Positions 12,940 through 23,363 are shown, numbered from the stretch's first letter. The stretch: DNA of 64,000 bases from Ailurus styani (GCA_002007465.1 LNAC01000348.1:1151851-1215850), one strand, 5' to 3'. Made by a program: numbers and translations. The notes: generated from the sequence alone by a model not told the origin.

Positions 12940-13268
12940 AAATTATGGAATTCCTAAATAAGTCCATGTAATTCTGTATAGCCATTAGAAAGGATGAGGT
13001 CAGTATAGAACAGTAAGTATAATATGATCACATTTCATGTACTTAAACTGTGTAAACAATTTTATTGATCCTGAATTAGTCCTAATGCAAAAAAGTTGCT
13101 CACTACTGTCCTAGAAAAACTTCTTATTCTCCAAAGTTTTCTAGTCTTCCCATTAAATCTTTGAAACCACATTTAATGTCAGTCTAAATATATTCACAGA
13201 TTTACTCAAAGACTAGAAATGGATTTAACTGTCAGATACCAAAAGAGTTTTAGAGTTGACTCTATTTT

Positions 13269-13448
13269 TTTTTTAAAGATTTTATTTTTTGGACAGAGGA
13301 ACAGCCAGAGAGGGAACACAAGCAGGGGGAGTGGGAGAGGGAAAAGCAGACTTCCCACTGAACAGGGAGCCAGATGTGATCCCGGCACCTTGGGATCATG
13401 ACCTGAGCCGAACGCAGACACTTAATGACTGAGCCACGCAGGCGCCCT
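13269..13448 (-). mobile_element. CanSINE
   Basis: 'agagttgactctattttt' repeated perfectly on both flanks. Confidence 0.95.
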
Positions 13449-13967
13449 AGAGTTGACTCTATTTTTATAATCTATTCTGAATTTTCAGGTGTACAGCTTG
13501 AAGCTGGATATCATGTTCTTTTCAGTTTTAAGGTTTTGAATAGCAAAAAGTTGAAGTGTCACACAATTATGTTCCACAGACTTACAGAGAACTTTAGCAT
13601 ATTGAGGATAAAGGGATTCCACTCCCAAAGGCAAATCAAATTATGATAGAAATGAGCATTCTGTTGGTAAATGACAAATTCAGAGTCTAAAATCTACATC
13701 CTAAGACCCATTCATTCATAGAAAACCATTTGTGCATACTGAACAGAAGCTACTGGAGACACCAAACATTTAATCCACAGACCATCTCAGGAGTTAGATC
13801 TCTAAAATTTGTAGTCAAAAATCCTCACCAATTCCCACTCCCTCAAATTCTTCATTAGAAATGAAAAGTAAGCAACTCTCAAAGTCCACATGCTCAAAAC
13901 CCAGCACTTCCCAATACTTTCCTTATGATACACCAAACTTTGTATAGTATTCCTAGTATATGTCCTT

Positions 13968-14636
13968 TACTTACTAAATATTTTTAGCACTATATATCAG
14001 ATACTGTTCTACATGCTTTATATTAACCTATTAAAATTTCATAACAACCTCTGAGGTAGGTACTATTATTATCTCCATTTTGCAGATGAGGAGACTGACA
14101 TGGGATAGTTAATTTTATGTACCGATGTGGCTAATCCATAGTACTCAGAGATTTGGTGAACCGTGAACCTAAATGCTGCTGTGAAGTTGTATTTTAGATG
14201 AGATTAACAGTTAGGTATACTTTGAGTAAAAGCTGATGACCCTGAATAATCTGGGTGGGCCCCATCCAGTCAGCTGAAGGCATTAAAAGAAAAAAGATCA
14301 AGGTGTTGTCCTCCATGCACCCCCACCCCACCCCAAGAAGAAGGAATTCTGCTTCTACACCGTTTTTGGACCTGAGTTACAACATCAGCTCTTCTGTGGA
14401 ACTACAGTCTCCTGGCTTACCCAGCAACATTTCAGACTTGCCAACCATTACAATCACATAGAGCAATTCCTTAAATCCCTATCGTCTACACACACACACA
14501 CTCTCTATTAGTTCTTTTTCTCCACAGAACCTTGGCCCATACAAAGATACGGGAACTTGGCCAAAGTCATAAAGCTAGTAAGTGCAAAAGCTGTAATTCA
14601 AACCCAAGTACTCTAAACCCAGAGACTGTATTCTTT
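13968..14636 (-). repeat. MIR SINE split by an LTR-like insert
   Basis: Right half 13,968-14,098 ('aggtaggtactattattat', 'ttgcagatgaggagactga') and left half about 14,550-14,636 ('gaacttggccaaagtcataa', 'tcaaacccaagtactcta'). The MIR order is kept across the gap. Confidence 0.8.
14101..14543 (+). repeat. LTR-like element inserted in a MIR
   Basis: About 440 bases starting 'tgggatagttaattttatgt' and ending 'cttggcccataca' (TG...CA). Includes 'gtgggccccatccagtcagc' and 'gaagaaggaattctgcttc', blocks common to an old mammalian LTR-type repeat I recognise but cannot name. No coding potential. Confidence 0.5.
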
Positions 14637-14649
14637 TTTTTTAATATAT

Positions 14650-14874
14650 ATTTTTTAAAGATTTAATTATTTATTTATTAAAAGATTATTTATTTGACAT
14701 AGACAAAGAGGGAGAGAGAGAGAGCACAAGCAGAGGCAGCAGCAGGCAGAGGGAGAAGGAGAAGAAGGTTCTCTGCTGAGCAGGGAGCCCCAGGCAGGGC
14801 TTGAACTCAGGACCCTGGGATCATGACCTGAGCTGAAGGCAGATACTTAACCAACCAAGCCACCCAGGCGCCCC
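14650..14874 (-). mobile_element. CanSINE
   Basis: T-rich tail appears doubled ('agatttaattatttattta' then 'agattatttatttgaca'). Confidence 0.9.
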
Positions 14875-14877
14875 TTC

Positions 14878-14977
14878 AAAATTTATTTTTAAGTAATCTC
14901 TACACCCAATGTGGGGCTTGAATTCAAAACCCTGAGATCAAGGGTTGCATGCTTTACCAAGCCAGCCAAGTGCCACT
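14878..14977 (-). mobile_element. Short CanSINE
   Basis: Short class; ends 41 bases below the donor of MASTL exon 2, the closest SINE to a MASTL splice site. Confidence 0.85.
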
Positions 14978-15017
14978 CCCATAAATGAAGAAAAACAATG
15001 TAAAATTATTTACTTAC

Positions 15018-15155
15018 CAAGTAGACATTGTTTGCTGACTGTAGTGAATAGTACAAATGGACAATGAAAGGACTTTTGCTTAGTGCTAAGGCATCCCTCT
15101 CAGCTTGTACTTGATGAGTCATATTTTTGTTGATCATATCTGCTTTTTTGACAAC
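15018..15155 (-). CDS. MASTL: MASTL exon 2, residues 63-108
   Basis: There are 46 codons between a CATAG acceptor and a GTAAGTA donor, phase 0 at both ends. The exon begins [11 protein letters not shown] and ends NNVYL. It holds the alpha-C helix with Glu81, which pairs with Lys62 in the active kinase, and strands beta-4/beta-5 leading to the hinge. Confidence 0.96.
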
Positions 15156-15929
15156 CTATGGTAGACAACATAACAATACATTCATTTTATTGTTTATTAC
15201 AAAAGTGTTTTCAGGTTCAGAGTTGCCTTTGTGAAAACAACCAGGGAGAGAAAACATAGATGTCATTGTCATTGCCCTCAGGAAACCGTCAGAAAAACAG
15301 CAATATGGTAAAACAAAACTAAACTTTCTTGAAGAGAACTGCCTATTTTCCCTTTTGAGAAGGAAAAAGAAGTAAACAAGTGCTCCCCTAGTGCCCTACA
15401 TATTAGTAGAAAATAAGTTCCCTTCTACTATTCTTATAACAAATTCAAAGGTACTAATATTCCTAATAAACCCCCAGATAATCAGGAACCTAGGCACAGA
15501 TAATTAGCAGCTAATAAATTTTCTTTAACTTCTGATTCTTTGATGGATGGGAATTGAAACAGAAAGAGGAAGAATATAGGAAGTTTGTTCGTCTAGAAAA
15601 AAAATCTTAATAGTTAAAACTACTGAAAGTTAACAGACTCAAATGCTGTCTTACAGAAAGTAACAAATTACTCTTTTCAAGCTGCAAGGTGATCGTTACA
15701 GAAGAAAAACTGTAATATAATCTATATTGAACTTGGAGCACTAAACTGGTCAGTAACATTGAGATCAATTGTCAGGGTGATTAAAAGACCTATTTCTTCC
15801 AGAGACTCATTAGAGTAATAAAATCAATATTAATGTGTATAATTAATACACTGTAAATTCCAGCCTTAAATCCTTTCCATAAGAAAACAGGGAAATTGAC
15901 AAAGGCAGTCTGTAACATGATTTCACCTG

Positions 15930-16040
15930 TCATTCCACTAGACTGGAAGCTCTGTGAAGCCATGTTGGTTTTGTTCACCACTGGACCCTAGATCTTACAC
16001 ACAAAGGGGATACTCAACAAATATTCATCGAAAAAATGAA
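15930..16040 (+). mobile_element. L2 LINE 3' tail
   Basis: 'ccactagactggaagctctg' and 'actcaacaaatattcat' match the L2 terminus. Confidence 0.6.
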
Positions 16041-16185
16041 TTGTTTTTATTTCAACAATAATGGCTGATTAAGAAATATAGTAGAAAGAAAAGCAGAAAA
16101 CTGGTGGAACATATGAAGTGAAGAAGAATTAATTTCAATGGAATGGGTCTGAAAGGTCAGGTAAGGTTTGAAGAGGAACGGAGCG

Positions 16186-16264
16186 ATGCAGGGCTCCACC
16201 CGGGGACTCTGGGATCAAGACCTGAGCCAAAGGCAGAGGGTCAACTGAGCCACTTAGGCGCCCC
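16186..16264 (-). mobile_element. CanSINE, 3'-truncated (head only)
   Basis: Only the tRNA-like part ('gcagggctcc' to 'cttaggcgcccc') remains. Confidence 0.8.
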
Positions 16265-16424
16265 ATGACTGCTTTTCTAAGGAGTTTGGACTTTAGCTCG
16301 CAAGCCACAGCCTAAGGAGTGCATGAAAAAATTACCGATTCCACTTAGGAGTCTATTCCAGTAGACCAGGTATGTAAATGAAGTTCTGATGAATCTCAAA
16401 AACACTGTCCGGTAAAAAACAACA

Positions 16425-16640
16425 ACAAACAAACAAACAAACAAACAAACAAAAAGCCCAGATGCGAAAGAGTATAAATTGTATGATTCCATTTACATGC
16501 AATGTAAAGAAAAGGCAAACGTACAGAGATAGAAAGTAGATTGCTGGTATCCTGGGGCAGGATATATTTTTAGGGTGATGGATATGTTCTAAAATTGGAT
16601 TGCAGTGATAATAACCCAATCTTTAATTTGACTTGTACTT
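16425..16640 (+). mobile_element. L1 3'-end fragment
   Basis: 'ttgtatgattccatttacat', 'acagagatagaaagtagatt' and 'gggtgatggatatgttcta' match an old L1 3' UTR. Preceded by an (AAAC)n run and followed by GGAA repeats. Confidence 0.65.
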
Positions 16641-16789
16641 TTAAAAAGGAAGGAGGGAGGGAAGAAGGGAGGGAAGAAAAAAAAAGAGAGAAAAAAATGA
16701 AGTCCTGTATTTGGGTAGTCTTTGGAATGGAATGGAAGGGATGATAAGAAGGAATATGAGACAGCATTGACAGGACTAGTTGAGACATT

Positions 16790-17150
16790 GGTTATACAGA
16801 TGAAGTAGAGGAAAGTTAAAATGACTCAAGTTTCTAGCCTGAATGACAGAGATGAAGGTGATTTTGTTAAACGGAGAGAGGGAATACAGAAGATTCAGTG
16901 ATGAAGCAGTTAGGTGGAGAGGATTGTTCAAAGTCAGGCAAATACAATTTCAAGATACCTGATAGATATTCACATAGCAATGTCCAACAGGAAGCTGAAA
17001 CTGTACCAACACTCAGACTGCTGGTTTCTTTCCTTTATCATGCTCACTCAGTGCTGAAATTAAGAGTAATCCGAAACTATGGAGTGGGTGAGGACCAAGA
17101 GAGGCCTGAAGAGGCTCAAATACATCGCAAGCTCTTGAGTGCTTTTCTAA
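16790..17150 (-). mobile_element. L2 LINE fragment just 3' of MASTL exon 1
   Basis: 'actcaagtttctagcctgaa' and 'gatacctgatagatattcac' resemble the reversed internal part of L2. It lies in MASTL intron 1. Confidence 0.45.
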
Positions 17151-17487
17151 TGATATATACTGCTGCAAAGATAAAGGAGTGACATGTTCTAACATGTTTC
17201 AGTTGAGTCTTTAAATAATTGTTTCGAATTTAAGGTTTCCAACTTAATCCCGGTACAGGTCAGGGTGGTAAAAAGAAATCCTCGCGTCTCCTAAGCAGTG
17301 GCGGTCTGGAAAGAAGGGCGGGCAAGAGGCGAGACACCCAGTTTGCCGGCGCTCAAATCACCCCAAGTAAGAAGTCAGTCACAGCGCTATATAGGCTCCT
17401 ATAGCCCTGGAGCCTGCCCAGTTCGGGGGCAGGAAAGAGGGCCGAAGGTCCGGCTTCTTTCCTTTTCTTTACTCCCCGACTTCTTAC

Positions 17488-17673
17488 CTTCACAGCATAC
17501 AACTTGCCGCCTTTCTGCCCGAGATACACCTTCCCAAAGGCGCCACGGCTAATGGGCTTCACTATGGTAAATTCCTCAATGGAGGGAGGTCTTGGCACCA
17601 GGATCCTATTCACGCACTCCCCTATCACCGCGTCTCCTTCACTCCCTTTCTCGCTTCCCGCAGTGGGCTCCAT
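17488..17673 (-). CDS. MASTL: MASTL exon 1 (coding), residues 1-62
   Basis: The exon runs from the ATG (17671-17673) to a GTAAG donor just below 17488, giving 62 codons and ending in phase 0. It encodes the N-terminal tail, PPSIEEF, the glycine-rich loop ISRGAFGKV and the ATP-binding lysine in YAVK (Lys62). The N-terminal tail (residues 2-28) differs most from human; the part from residue 29 on is near-identical to the human protein as I recall it. The ATG lies inside the CpG island shared with YME1L1. Confidence 0.97.
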
Positions 17674-17884
17674 CGTAACCCAGCCCAGACAGAAGCCTGG
17701 TGCATCCAGCTAAGGCCCCTTTCCGAGCCACAACTCCCGCCAACCGAGTTCAAAGTAAGACCCCGCCCACGCAGCCCATCGTCAGTGACGCCACCGCGCT
17801 GCGCCGCTCGCCGCGCCGAGCGCAGCCCCGCCCCCACCGCAGGCCCGGCCTTGTCACTTCTGGTTTGTAGGCGGGGAAGTACCC

Positions 17885-17890
17885 ATTGGC
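17885..17890 (-). promoter_or_regulatory. Inverted CCAAT box (NF-Y-like), MASTL side
   Basis: ATTGGC on the plus strand gives GCCAAT in the MASTL direction, about 210 bases upstream of its ATG, a usual position for NF-Y in cell-cycle genes. Motif match only. Confidence 0.45.
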
Positions 17891-18131
17891 GGTGAGGGCG
17901 GGGACAAGACCCTTCGAGGGCGGTGACTGCGGCCCGATAACTTCATTCGTAATAATGGGGGAGGCATGGACAGTCTTTGGCCTACAAGAGAAAGAGGCTA
18001 CTCGGACTAGAATCTCAGTGGCAGAATTGAGGTTTCTCCTGATCGCCAATCGAGGTTGATGGGACCTGTCCCCATCTCGCTTTCGCTTTGTTTGGTTTTG
18101 TTTGTTTTTTACTCCTTCGCGACCTCGCACC

Positions 18132-18140
18132 CTCGCGAGA
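18132..18140. promoter_or_regulatory. CTCGCGAGA palindromic promoter element
   Basis: Nine of ten bases of TCTCGCGAGA, an element enriched in TATA-less and bidirectional CpG promoters. It lies near the midpoint between the two start codons. Confidence 0.45.
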
Positions 18141-18482
18141 AATGTAGATCAGTTCGGTCTGGCTAGTGCAAATCAGAGAATGTGGAGAAACTGGATGAGC
18201 AGGTAGCCGGTGGCTGGCCCTGTCATCTGACATATAGACAGGATGTAACTTGCCTGACCGAAGCGGATTAGGACCAACAGGAAGAATTTTCGATTTATTG
18301 TGGGGAAGATAAAGAACAAATTGTAGAAAAGAATTTATCGTACCTCAAGGCCCAGTCGGAAAAGGAGAGTATATTGGAAGATTTGATAAATTAGGTGTAC
18401 AAAGATTTAACAGGGTCGATGCCGTCAGCCCTTAGGAAAAAAAATACGGCCAGAAAGCTTGGGGATCCCGCACTTGTATTAT

Positions 18483-18490
18483 TCACGTGA
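18483..18490. promoter_or_regulatory. TCACGTGA E-box
   Basis: Perfect 8-base palindrome of the kind bound by USF and MiT/TFE factors, 320 bases upstream of the YME1L1 ATG. Motif match only. Confidence 0.4.
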
Positions 18491-18557
18491 GCATCGACTA
18501 GTTTGGGGGCCAGGGGACCTCAGCGGCCACAGTAGATATGTCAGTCCCGGAAAAGGG

Positions 18558-18571
18558 GACGTCAGACGTCA
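18558..18571. promoter_or_regulatory. Tandem pair of GACGTCA CRE-like sites
   Basis: Two back-to-back copies of GACGTCA, each 7/8 of the TGACGTCA cAMP-response element, starting exactly 7 bases apart. They lie just upstream of the likely YME1L1 start. Confidence 0.5.
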
Positions 18572-18595
18572 GCCCCGCACCATTGCCCACCTGCC

Positions 18596-18603
18596 CCGGA
18601 AGT
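18596..18603 (+). promoter_or_regulatory. ETS/GABP site CCGGAAGT
   Basis: A full GABPA-type ETS consensus, with an opposed CTTCCGG at 18,625-18,631. Paired ETS sites at the start of nuclear genes for mitochondrial proteins are typical of GABP (NRF-2) control, which fits YME1L1. Inference from motif only. Confidence 0.5.
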
Positions 18604-18671
18604 AGTGTTGCGTTGGAGCCTTGCCTTCCGGGGCAGATTGGCAGTCGTTGCAGCCGCTGTGAGACGGGGAA

Positions 18672-18679
18672 GCCATTTT
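18672..18679 (-). promoter_or_regulatory. YY1-like GCCATTTT in the YME1L1 5' UTR
   Basis: The reverse complement AAAATGGC matches the YY1 core. YY1 sites often sit just inside the 5' UTR of CpG-island genes, as this one would. Confidence 0.4.
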
Positions 18680-18812
18680 CTGTTTCTAGGAAGAGTAGGG
18701 GCTAAGGGGAGAGGGGAAAAGAAAGGGAGAGAAGGGCTCAGCACCTCCCCGCCGAGCCGTGGACAGGGGGCACTTTCGGCAGGCGGGGGAGGTTGCTGAG
18801 GGCCCGGAGGAG

Positions 18813-18845
18813 ATGTTTTCCCTGTCGAGTACGGTGCAGCCCCAG
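18813..18845 (+). CDS. YME1L1: YME1L1 exon 1 (coding), residues 1-11
   Basis: ATG followed by ten codons (MFSLSSTVQPQ) to a CAG/GTGAGT donor, phase 0, identical to human in this stretch. The 5' UTR upstream is CG- and purine-rich. The first intron is about 11.5 kb and holds the nested Tigger1 element. Confidence 0.96.
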
Positions 18846-18900
18846 GTGAGTCTGGCATCCGGTCCTATTTTTCAACCTCCCCCTTGCCCGCGGCTGTTTG

Positions 18901-19745
18901 CCGTTTGCGTTTTGTAGAAGCTATTTCTCGTTTGGGATCCTAGGAGGGAAGCGATGAACCCAAAGTGCGTCCTGGGGTTGAGAAGGGATCAGCGGCTACG
19001 CTGAGGGTAAAAGGCGGACGCTGTAGTAGATAGAGATCGATAGGATGGAGATCTTGGTTTATCGAGTTGTTAGCGTGGAATTTTTACTAGAGAATCCATT
19101 AGGCATTGTTCGGTGCCGGACATACTGGGGTGGGGGGGTGCGGAGTGAGGATGGAAACGCCTTTGCCTTAGATGTAAAGGGAGCAAGTAATGTTTTCTTT
19201 CTACCTTATCACCTCTCCAGAGATTTATTGTAACAACCCGATACCCAATTCATTCTTTCCTTTTTAAATAGACTTTACTCAAACACGTTGTAATAATTTG
19301 AATACCACGAATACTTGCTAGCTTGCTTTCTTCTTTTTTTCATTCTTTCGGCCAGAAAAGACTAATAAACATATTTTTAAGTTAGTGACTGCTTGCGTTA
19401 CTAATTTTTTTAGCCCCTTCCCCTTTTTTTCATAAAGCAAAAGATAGGGCAGAAAAAAAGCCATTCCCAGGGTTCTTATCTTCTTTCAGGAGTAATCACT
19501 TGTGACAATGTTTTGTTCTTGGTTCATTTAAAAATCTTTTCTGATGGCAACATTTTGATAGGTTTTTGTTGTTTTTTTGGGGGGGAGTTCTCAGTTTGCA
19601 AATAAACAGTTTTTGAATACATTTATATTTTAAAATAATTTTTAACACTTTTTAGTTTCAGCGTATAATTACTTTCCTTCGTGTAACCCCACTCTCTTGG
19701 TTTTTTTGTTTTTGGCTAGTACCAGCTGGATTATCAAAAATGAAG
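18901..19745. other. YME1L1 intron 1, first 0.85 kb
   Basis: GC-poor sequence just after the CpG island, with several T-runs but no repeat I can name. Frames here (for example near 19,045) have no recognisable motif. Confidence 0.55.
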
Positions 19746-19749
19746 TGAT

Positions 19750-20530
19750 TAGTTATTTATTGGGCATCAGTAATGTGCCTGCCAGGTGGACAAAACAAAT
19801 GTGGAATTTTGATGGTGATATGAAAAAAAATTGGAGTTAGCCAGGTGAAGAGTGAATGGAAGTAAACAGGTATCCCAAGTATATGCAAGGGTATTTGGAG
19901 GTCCTGAGATAGGGAAGAGCTTAGCTGATTGGAGGAACAAAAATAAGGCCGATGTGGCTAGGATGCAGTGATTAAATTGTGTGACGACAGAAATGAGGTT
20001 GGGGAGAAGCCTTGAGGCAGATCATACAGGATGTTATAATAAGGTACCTTTTTTTTTTTTTAGGTTTTATATACTTATTTGAGAAAGTGAGAGAGAGGAG
20101 GGAGGGACGGAGGGAGAAGGAGAAGCAGACTCCCCAGTAAGCAGAGAACTGAGTAGGGAGCTGGTCGGACCCACGCAGGGCTTGATCCCAACGCAGGGCT
20201 CCATCCTAAGACCCTGGGATCATGACGTGAGCTGAAGACAGATACTTAACTGTCTGCCTATCCAACTGAGCCACCCAGGCGCCCCTAATAAGGGACTTTG
20301 GATTCCATTTTAAGTGTATCGGGAATCACTGGATATTTTTAAGCACAGAATGCCATGATCAGATTTACATTTTCAGTAGATCACTCTGGCTTCTGTGGAG
20401 AATTAGAAGGGCAAGAGTGGAAGCGTTTTCAGTTAAGAATGTTATTGCAGTAATCCAAGAGGGGGATAATGCACTGCTGAAGTGGAGGCAGTGGTTATGG
20501 AAAGGGAATGAGTTAGGGTTTTTTGTTCTT
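19750..20530 (-). mobile_element. L2 LINE 3' portion with a CanSINE inside
   Basis: Begins with the reversed tail 'ttattgggcatcagtaatg' and continues 'aggccgatgtggctaggat', 'actttggattccattttaag' and 'atcactctggcttctgtgg'. The CanSINE at 20,049 splits it. Confidence 0.65.
20049..20285 (-). mobile_element. CanSINE with internal duplication
   Basis: 'cgcagggcttgatcc' and 'cgcagggctccatcc' are tandem copies inside. Inserted in L2. Confidence 0.88.
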
Positions 20531-20551
20531 GTTTTGTACAAAGAGGAGAAA

Positions 20552-20754
20552 TTTTTTTTTTTTTTTTTAAGATTTTTATTTATTTCACAGAGGGAGAGAG
20601 ATCACAAGGAGGCAGAGAGGCAGGCAGAGAGAGAGAGGGGGAAGCAGGCTCCCCGCTGAGCAGGGAGCCCGATGTGGGCCTCGATCCCAGGACCCTGAGA
20701 TCATGACCTGAGCCGAAAGCAGAGGCTTTAACCCACTGAGCCACCCAGGCGCCC
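20552..20754 (-). mobile_element. CanSINE (cluster copy 1)
   Basis: Inserted in the T-run of copy 2; 'gaaattttt' duplicated. Confidence 0.92.
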
Positions 20755-20756
20755 GA

Positions 20757-20954
20757 AATTTTTTTTTTTTAGATTTTATTTTATTTTTATTTGTCAGAGA
20801 GAGAGCACAAGCAGGCAGAGTAGCAGGCAGAGGCAGAGGGCGAAGCAGTCCCTCCTGAGCAAGGAGCCCAATGCAGGACTCCATCCCAGGACCCTGGGAT
20901 CATGACGTGAGCCGAAGGCAGCTGCTTAACCAACTGAGCCACCCAGGAATCCCC
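20757..20954 (-). mobile_element. CanSINE (cluster copy 2)
   Basis: The original insertion. Its target 'aaagag(g/t)agaa' is at 20,540 and 20,955. Confidence 0.9.
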
Positions 20955-20969
20955 AAAGAGTAGAATTTA

Positions 20970-21160
20970 TTTGTTTGTTTATTTATTTATTTATTTGACA
21001 CAGAGAGATTACAAGTAGGCAGAGAGGCAGGCAGAGAGAGAGGAGGAAGCAGGCTCCCTGCTGAGCAGATAGCCAGATGTGGGCCTTGATCCCAGGACCC
21101 TGAGATCATGACCTGAGCCGAAGGCAGAGGCTTTAACCCACTGAGCCACCCAGGGGCCCC
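20970..21160 (-). mobile_element. CanSINE (cluster copy 3)
   Basis: Bounded by perfect AAAGAGTAGAATTTA at 20,955-20,969 and 21,161-21,175. Youngest by flank identity. Confidence 0.96.
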
Positions 21161-21284
21161 AAAGAGTAGAATTTAATGAGGGATTGAATATGAGGGATGG
21201 TGGAAAGAAATATGGTTTGATCAGCCAGATGCATGAAAATGTTATTTATCAATATGACAGTGTCTGTGTAACCAAACTGAAGGG

Positions 21285-21740
21285 GTTTGCCACTTGAGAT
21301 AGATCAAATTGAACACAATCCAAGGAAGTGTTGAAAACAAAGAACTTTATTACTTCTTACAAGTAAGGAGACAGATGGCTCTCAAAGCACTCTCTGTGGG
21401 GTTAGTATAGGGAAGCTTTTATTCAGTGTATTGGGGGTGGGGCAAGAAGTTCACATAAGCACTTCAGTTTAATTACTCATGTCCAGCATGTCAACATGCT
21501 AGTGCATACATTGTATGTTCAAAAAAATGGTGGAAAACTCCTCCTCTGGGAGATCTTGGCATTATAATGAGCTGAAGGTAACTACAGGACAACTCGGGGG
21601 CTTCTGTGCAGGTGTTTGGGTCCAGTCCAGCTCATACAGGCTCACATAAGAGGCTGTCCGGGAGACACACCTAGCAAGGGGCTCCTAGGTGAAACATCAT
21701 GTCTCCTTGGCTGAAACTGTTGGTTCTATAAAACAAAATA
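21285..21740 (-). repeat. Unassigned old repeat, possibly LTR
   Basis: A GC-balanced 450-base block with AATAAA on the minus strand near 21,350. No coding, and no family I can name with confidence. Confidence 0.3.
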
Positions 21741-22394
21741 TATTCCTTCCCTGCTTTTGTCCCTTTCCTTCCTCTCTCCTCTTGATAGCTTTCCGCCCTC
21801 TTACTTGAGTAACTTCCTGTTGCATCCTAGCTTACATCTGGAGGAGTCCTACTGGTTATTTGAAAAAGAAGTCTGACTTGGCCTGTTGGAAACAGTATTA
21901 AATCTTTTAAAACTGAAATTCAAGAAGTTTTTATCAAGAAGACTCAATTTTAGGAGAATTTATCATCAGCTGGATGGAGAGTTAGTGGTACGTGATGTTG
22001 GTAGAGATGGTCAAGTATTTTGTGTACCTTAGGCTTAACTGGGCTCATAGAACCTTTATGCATTTTATGCTGTGAAAGATGGTAAACATTTGTAATTCCT
22101 GGTGACTTAGTCAATGGAATATTCCTGAATTTAAACTGTGAAGTTAGGAATGATACAAAAGGTCAACTTTTTTCATTGAGAAGAAATCAAACCATCTTTG
22201 AGTAATTTAAATTTTGGATGAGAAGAGCTATAACTAATTGAAATAAAACTTTTCAAAGAAATAGGCAGAAAGTATGTATCTTAATCTGATTCCTGTAGTT
22301 TTAAAAGAGCTTATTCTTTCTCACCCTAAAAATAATGCATGCTTACTGCCAAAAATGCCAAAAAGAAAAATACAGATAAGAAAATAAAAATCCA

Positions 22395-22588
22395 GGGTGC
22401 CTGGGTGCCTGGGTGGCTCAGCTGGTTGGGTGACTTCGTTTGGCTCAGGTCATGATCCCAGGGTCCTGGGATCAAGCCCCACATCGGGCTCCTTGCTCAG
22501 GGGGGAGCCTGCTTCTCCCTCTCCCTCTGCCTGCTACTCTGCCTGCTTGTGTTCTCTGTCAAATAAATAAATAAAAATTTAAAAGAAA
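22395..22588 (+). mobile_element. CanSINE with doubled start
   Basis: 'gggtgcctgggtgcctgggtgg': the first eight bases of the head are repeated. Flanks 'aaaataaaaatcc' and 'aagaaaaatcc'. Confidence 0.92.
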
Positions 22589-22759
22589 AGAAAAATCCTC
22601 CATAATCTCATTGCGCAAACATCATATTTTAGAATATATTCCTTCACACTTGTTACCTCTCTACAAATATGTGTATGCATACTTTTTAAAAAAGATGTAG
22701 TTTTACATTTAACAATTTTTTTTACACCGTATTTTGAATTTATTTCTATTTCAGTAACT

Positions 22760-22967
22760 ATGGGATGAAAAGTCTAGCTGGAATTTGGAGTCAGATTATC
22801 TTAGAATCTTTGTTCATACACTTGTTGAGTGTGACTTTGAACGTGCCACTAAACCTAAATTCTTGCCGTCTTCGTCAATTAAATGGAAGTAAAAAGTAGT
22901 GTTTATGCCTGTTTTAAGGATTAAATGAGATAATATAAATGAAGCACATAGTACAAAATCTGGCATA
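22760..22967 (+). repeat. MIR SINE, left part (split by Tigger1)
   Basis: Degraded MIR core and tail: 'ggagtcagattatc', 'ttaaggattaaatgagataat' and 'aaatctggcata'. The last bases of the MIR resume at 27,200 with 'tatggtaagaa', so Tigger1 inserted at a TA in the MIR tail. Confidence 0.8.
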
Positions 22968-23165
22968 CAGGCATGCCCTGAAGATACTGTGGGTTTGGTT
23001 CAAGACTACCACAGTAACACAAGTAAAATGAATTGTTGGATTTCCCAGTGCATCTAAAAATTACATTTGCATTATACTATGATCTGTTAGGTGTCTAAAA
23101 ACAATGTAGTATTTTAATTAAAAAATACTTTATTGTTGAAAAATGCTAACCATCATCTATGCTTT

Positions 23166-23357
23166 TTAAAAAATTTTTTAAAAAGATTTATTTGACAGAG
23201 ACACAAAGAGAGAGGGAACAGAAGCAGGGGGAATGGGAGAGGGAGAAGCAGGCTTCCCGCTTAGCAGGGAGCCCAGTGTGGGGCTTGATCCCAGGACCCT
23301 GGGACCATGACGTGAGCTGAAGGCAGATGCTTAATGACTGAGCCACCCAGGCACCTC
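23166..23357 (-). mobile_element. CanSINE in Tigger1 (1 of 3 in tandem)
   Basis: 'gacacaaagagagagggaac' subtype; followed by 'tgtgctttt'. Confidence 0.92.
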
Positions 23358-23363
23358 TGTGCT

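Larger units (their letters stand above)
17480..18900. promoter_or_regulatory. CpG-rich bidirectional promoter region of MASTL and YME1L1
   Basis: The start codons point away from each other at 17,673 (minus) and 18,813 (plus). CpG-dense blocks cover about 17,480-17,925 and 18,420-18,890, with a more AT-rich middle. There is no TATA box at the expected distance upstream of either start codon. GC boxes occur near 17,761 and 17,824, and several factor motifs are listed separately. MASTL and YME1L1 are also head-to-head neighbours in human, so the arrangement is conserved. Transcription start sites are inferred, not seen. Confidence 0.85.

Noticed and set aside
17750..18130. 126-codon minus-strand frame in the promoter region
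   Set aside because: It lies in CpG-rich DNA where stop codons are rare, starts outside any known transcript, and encodes no known motif.
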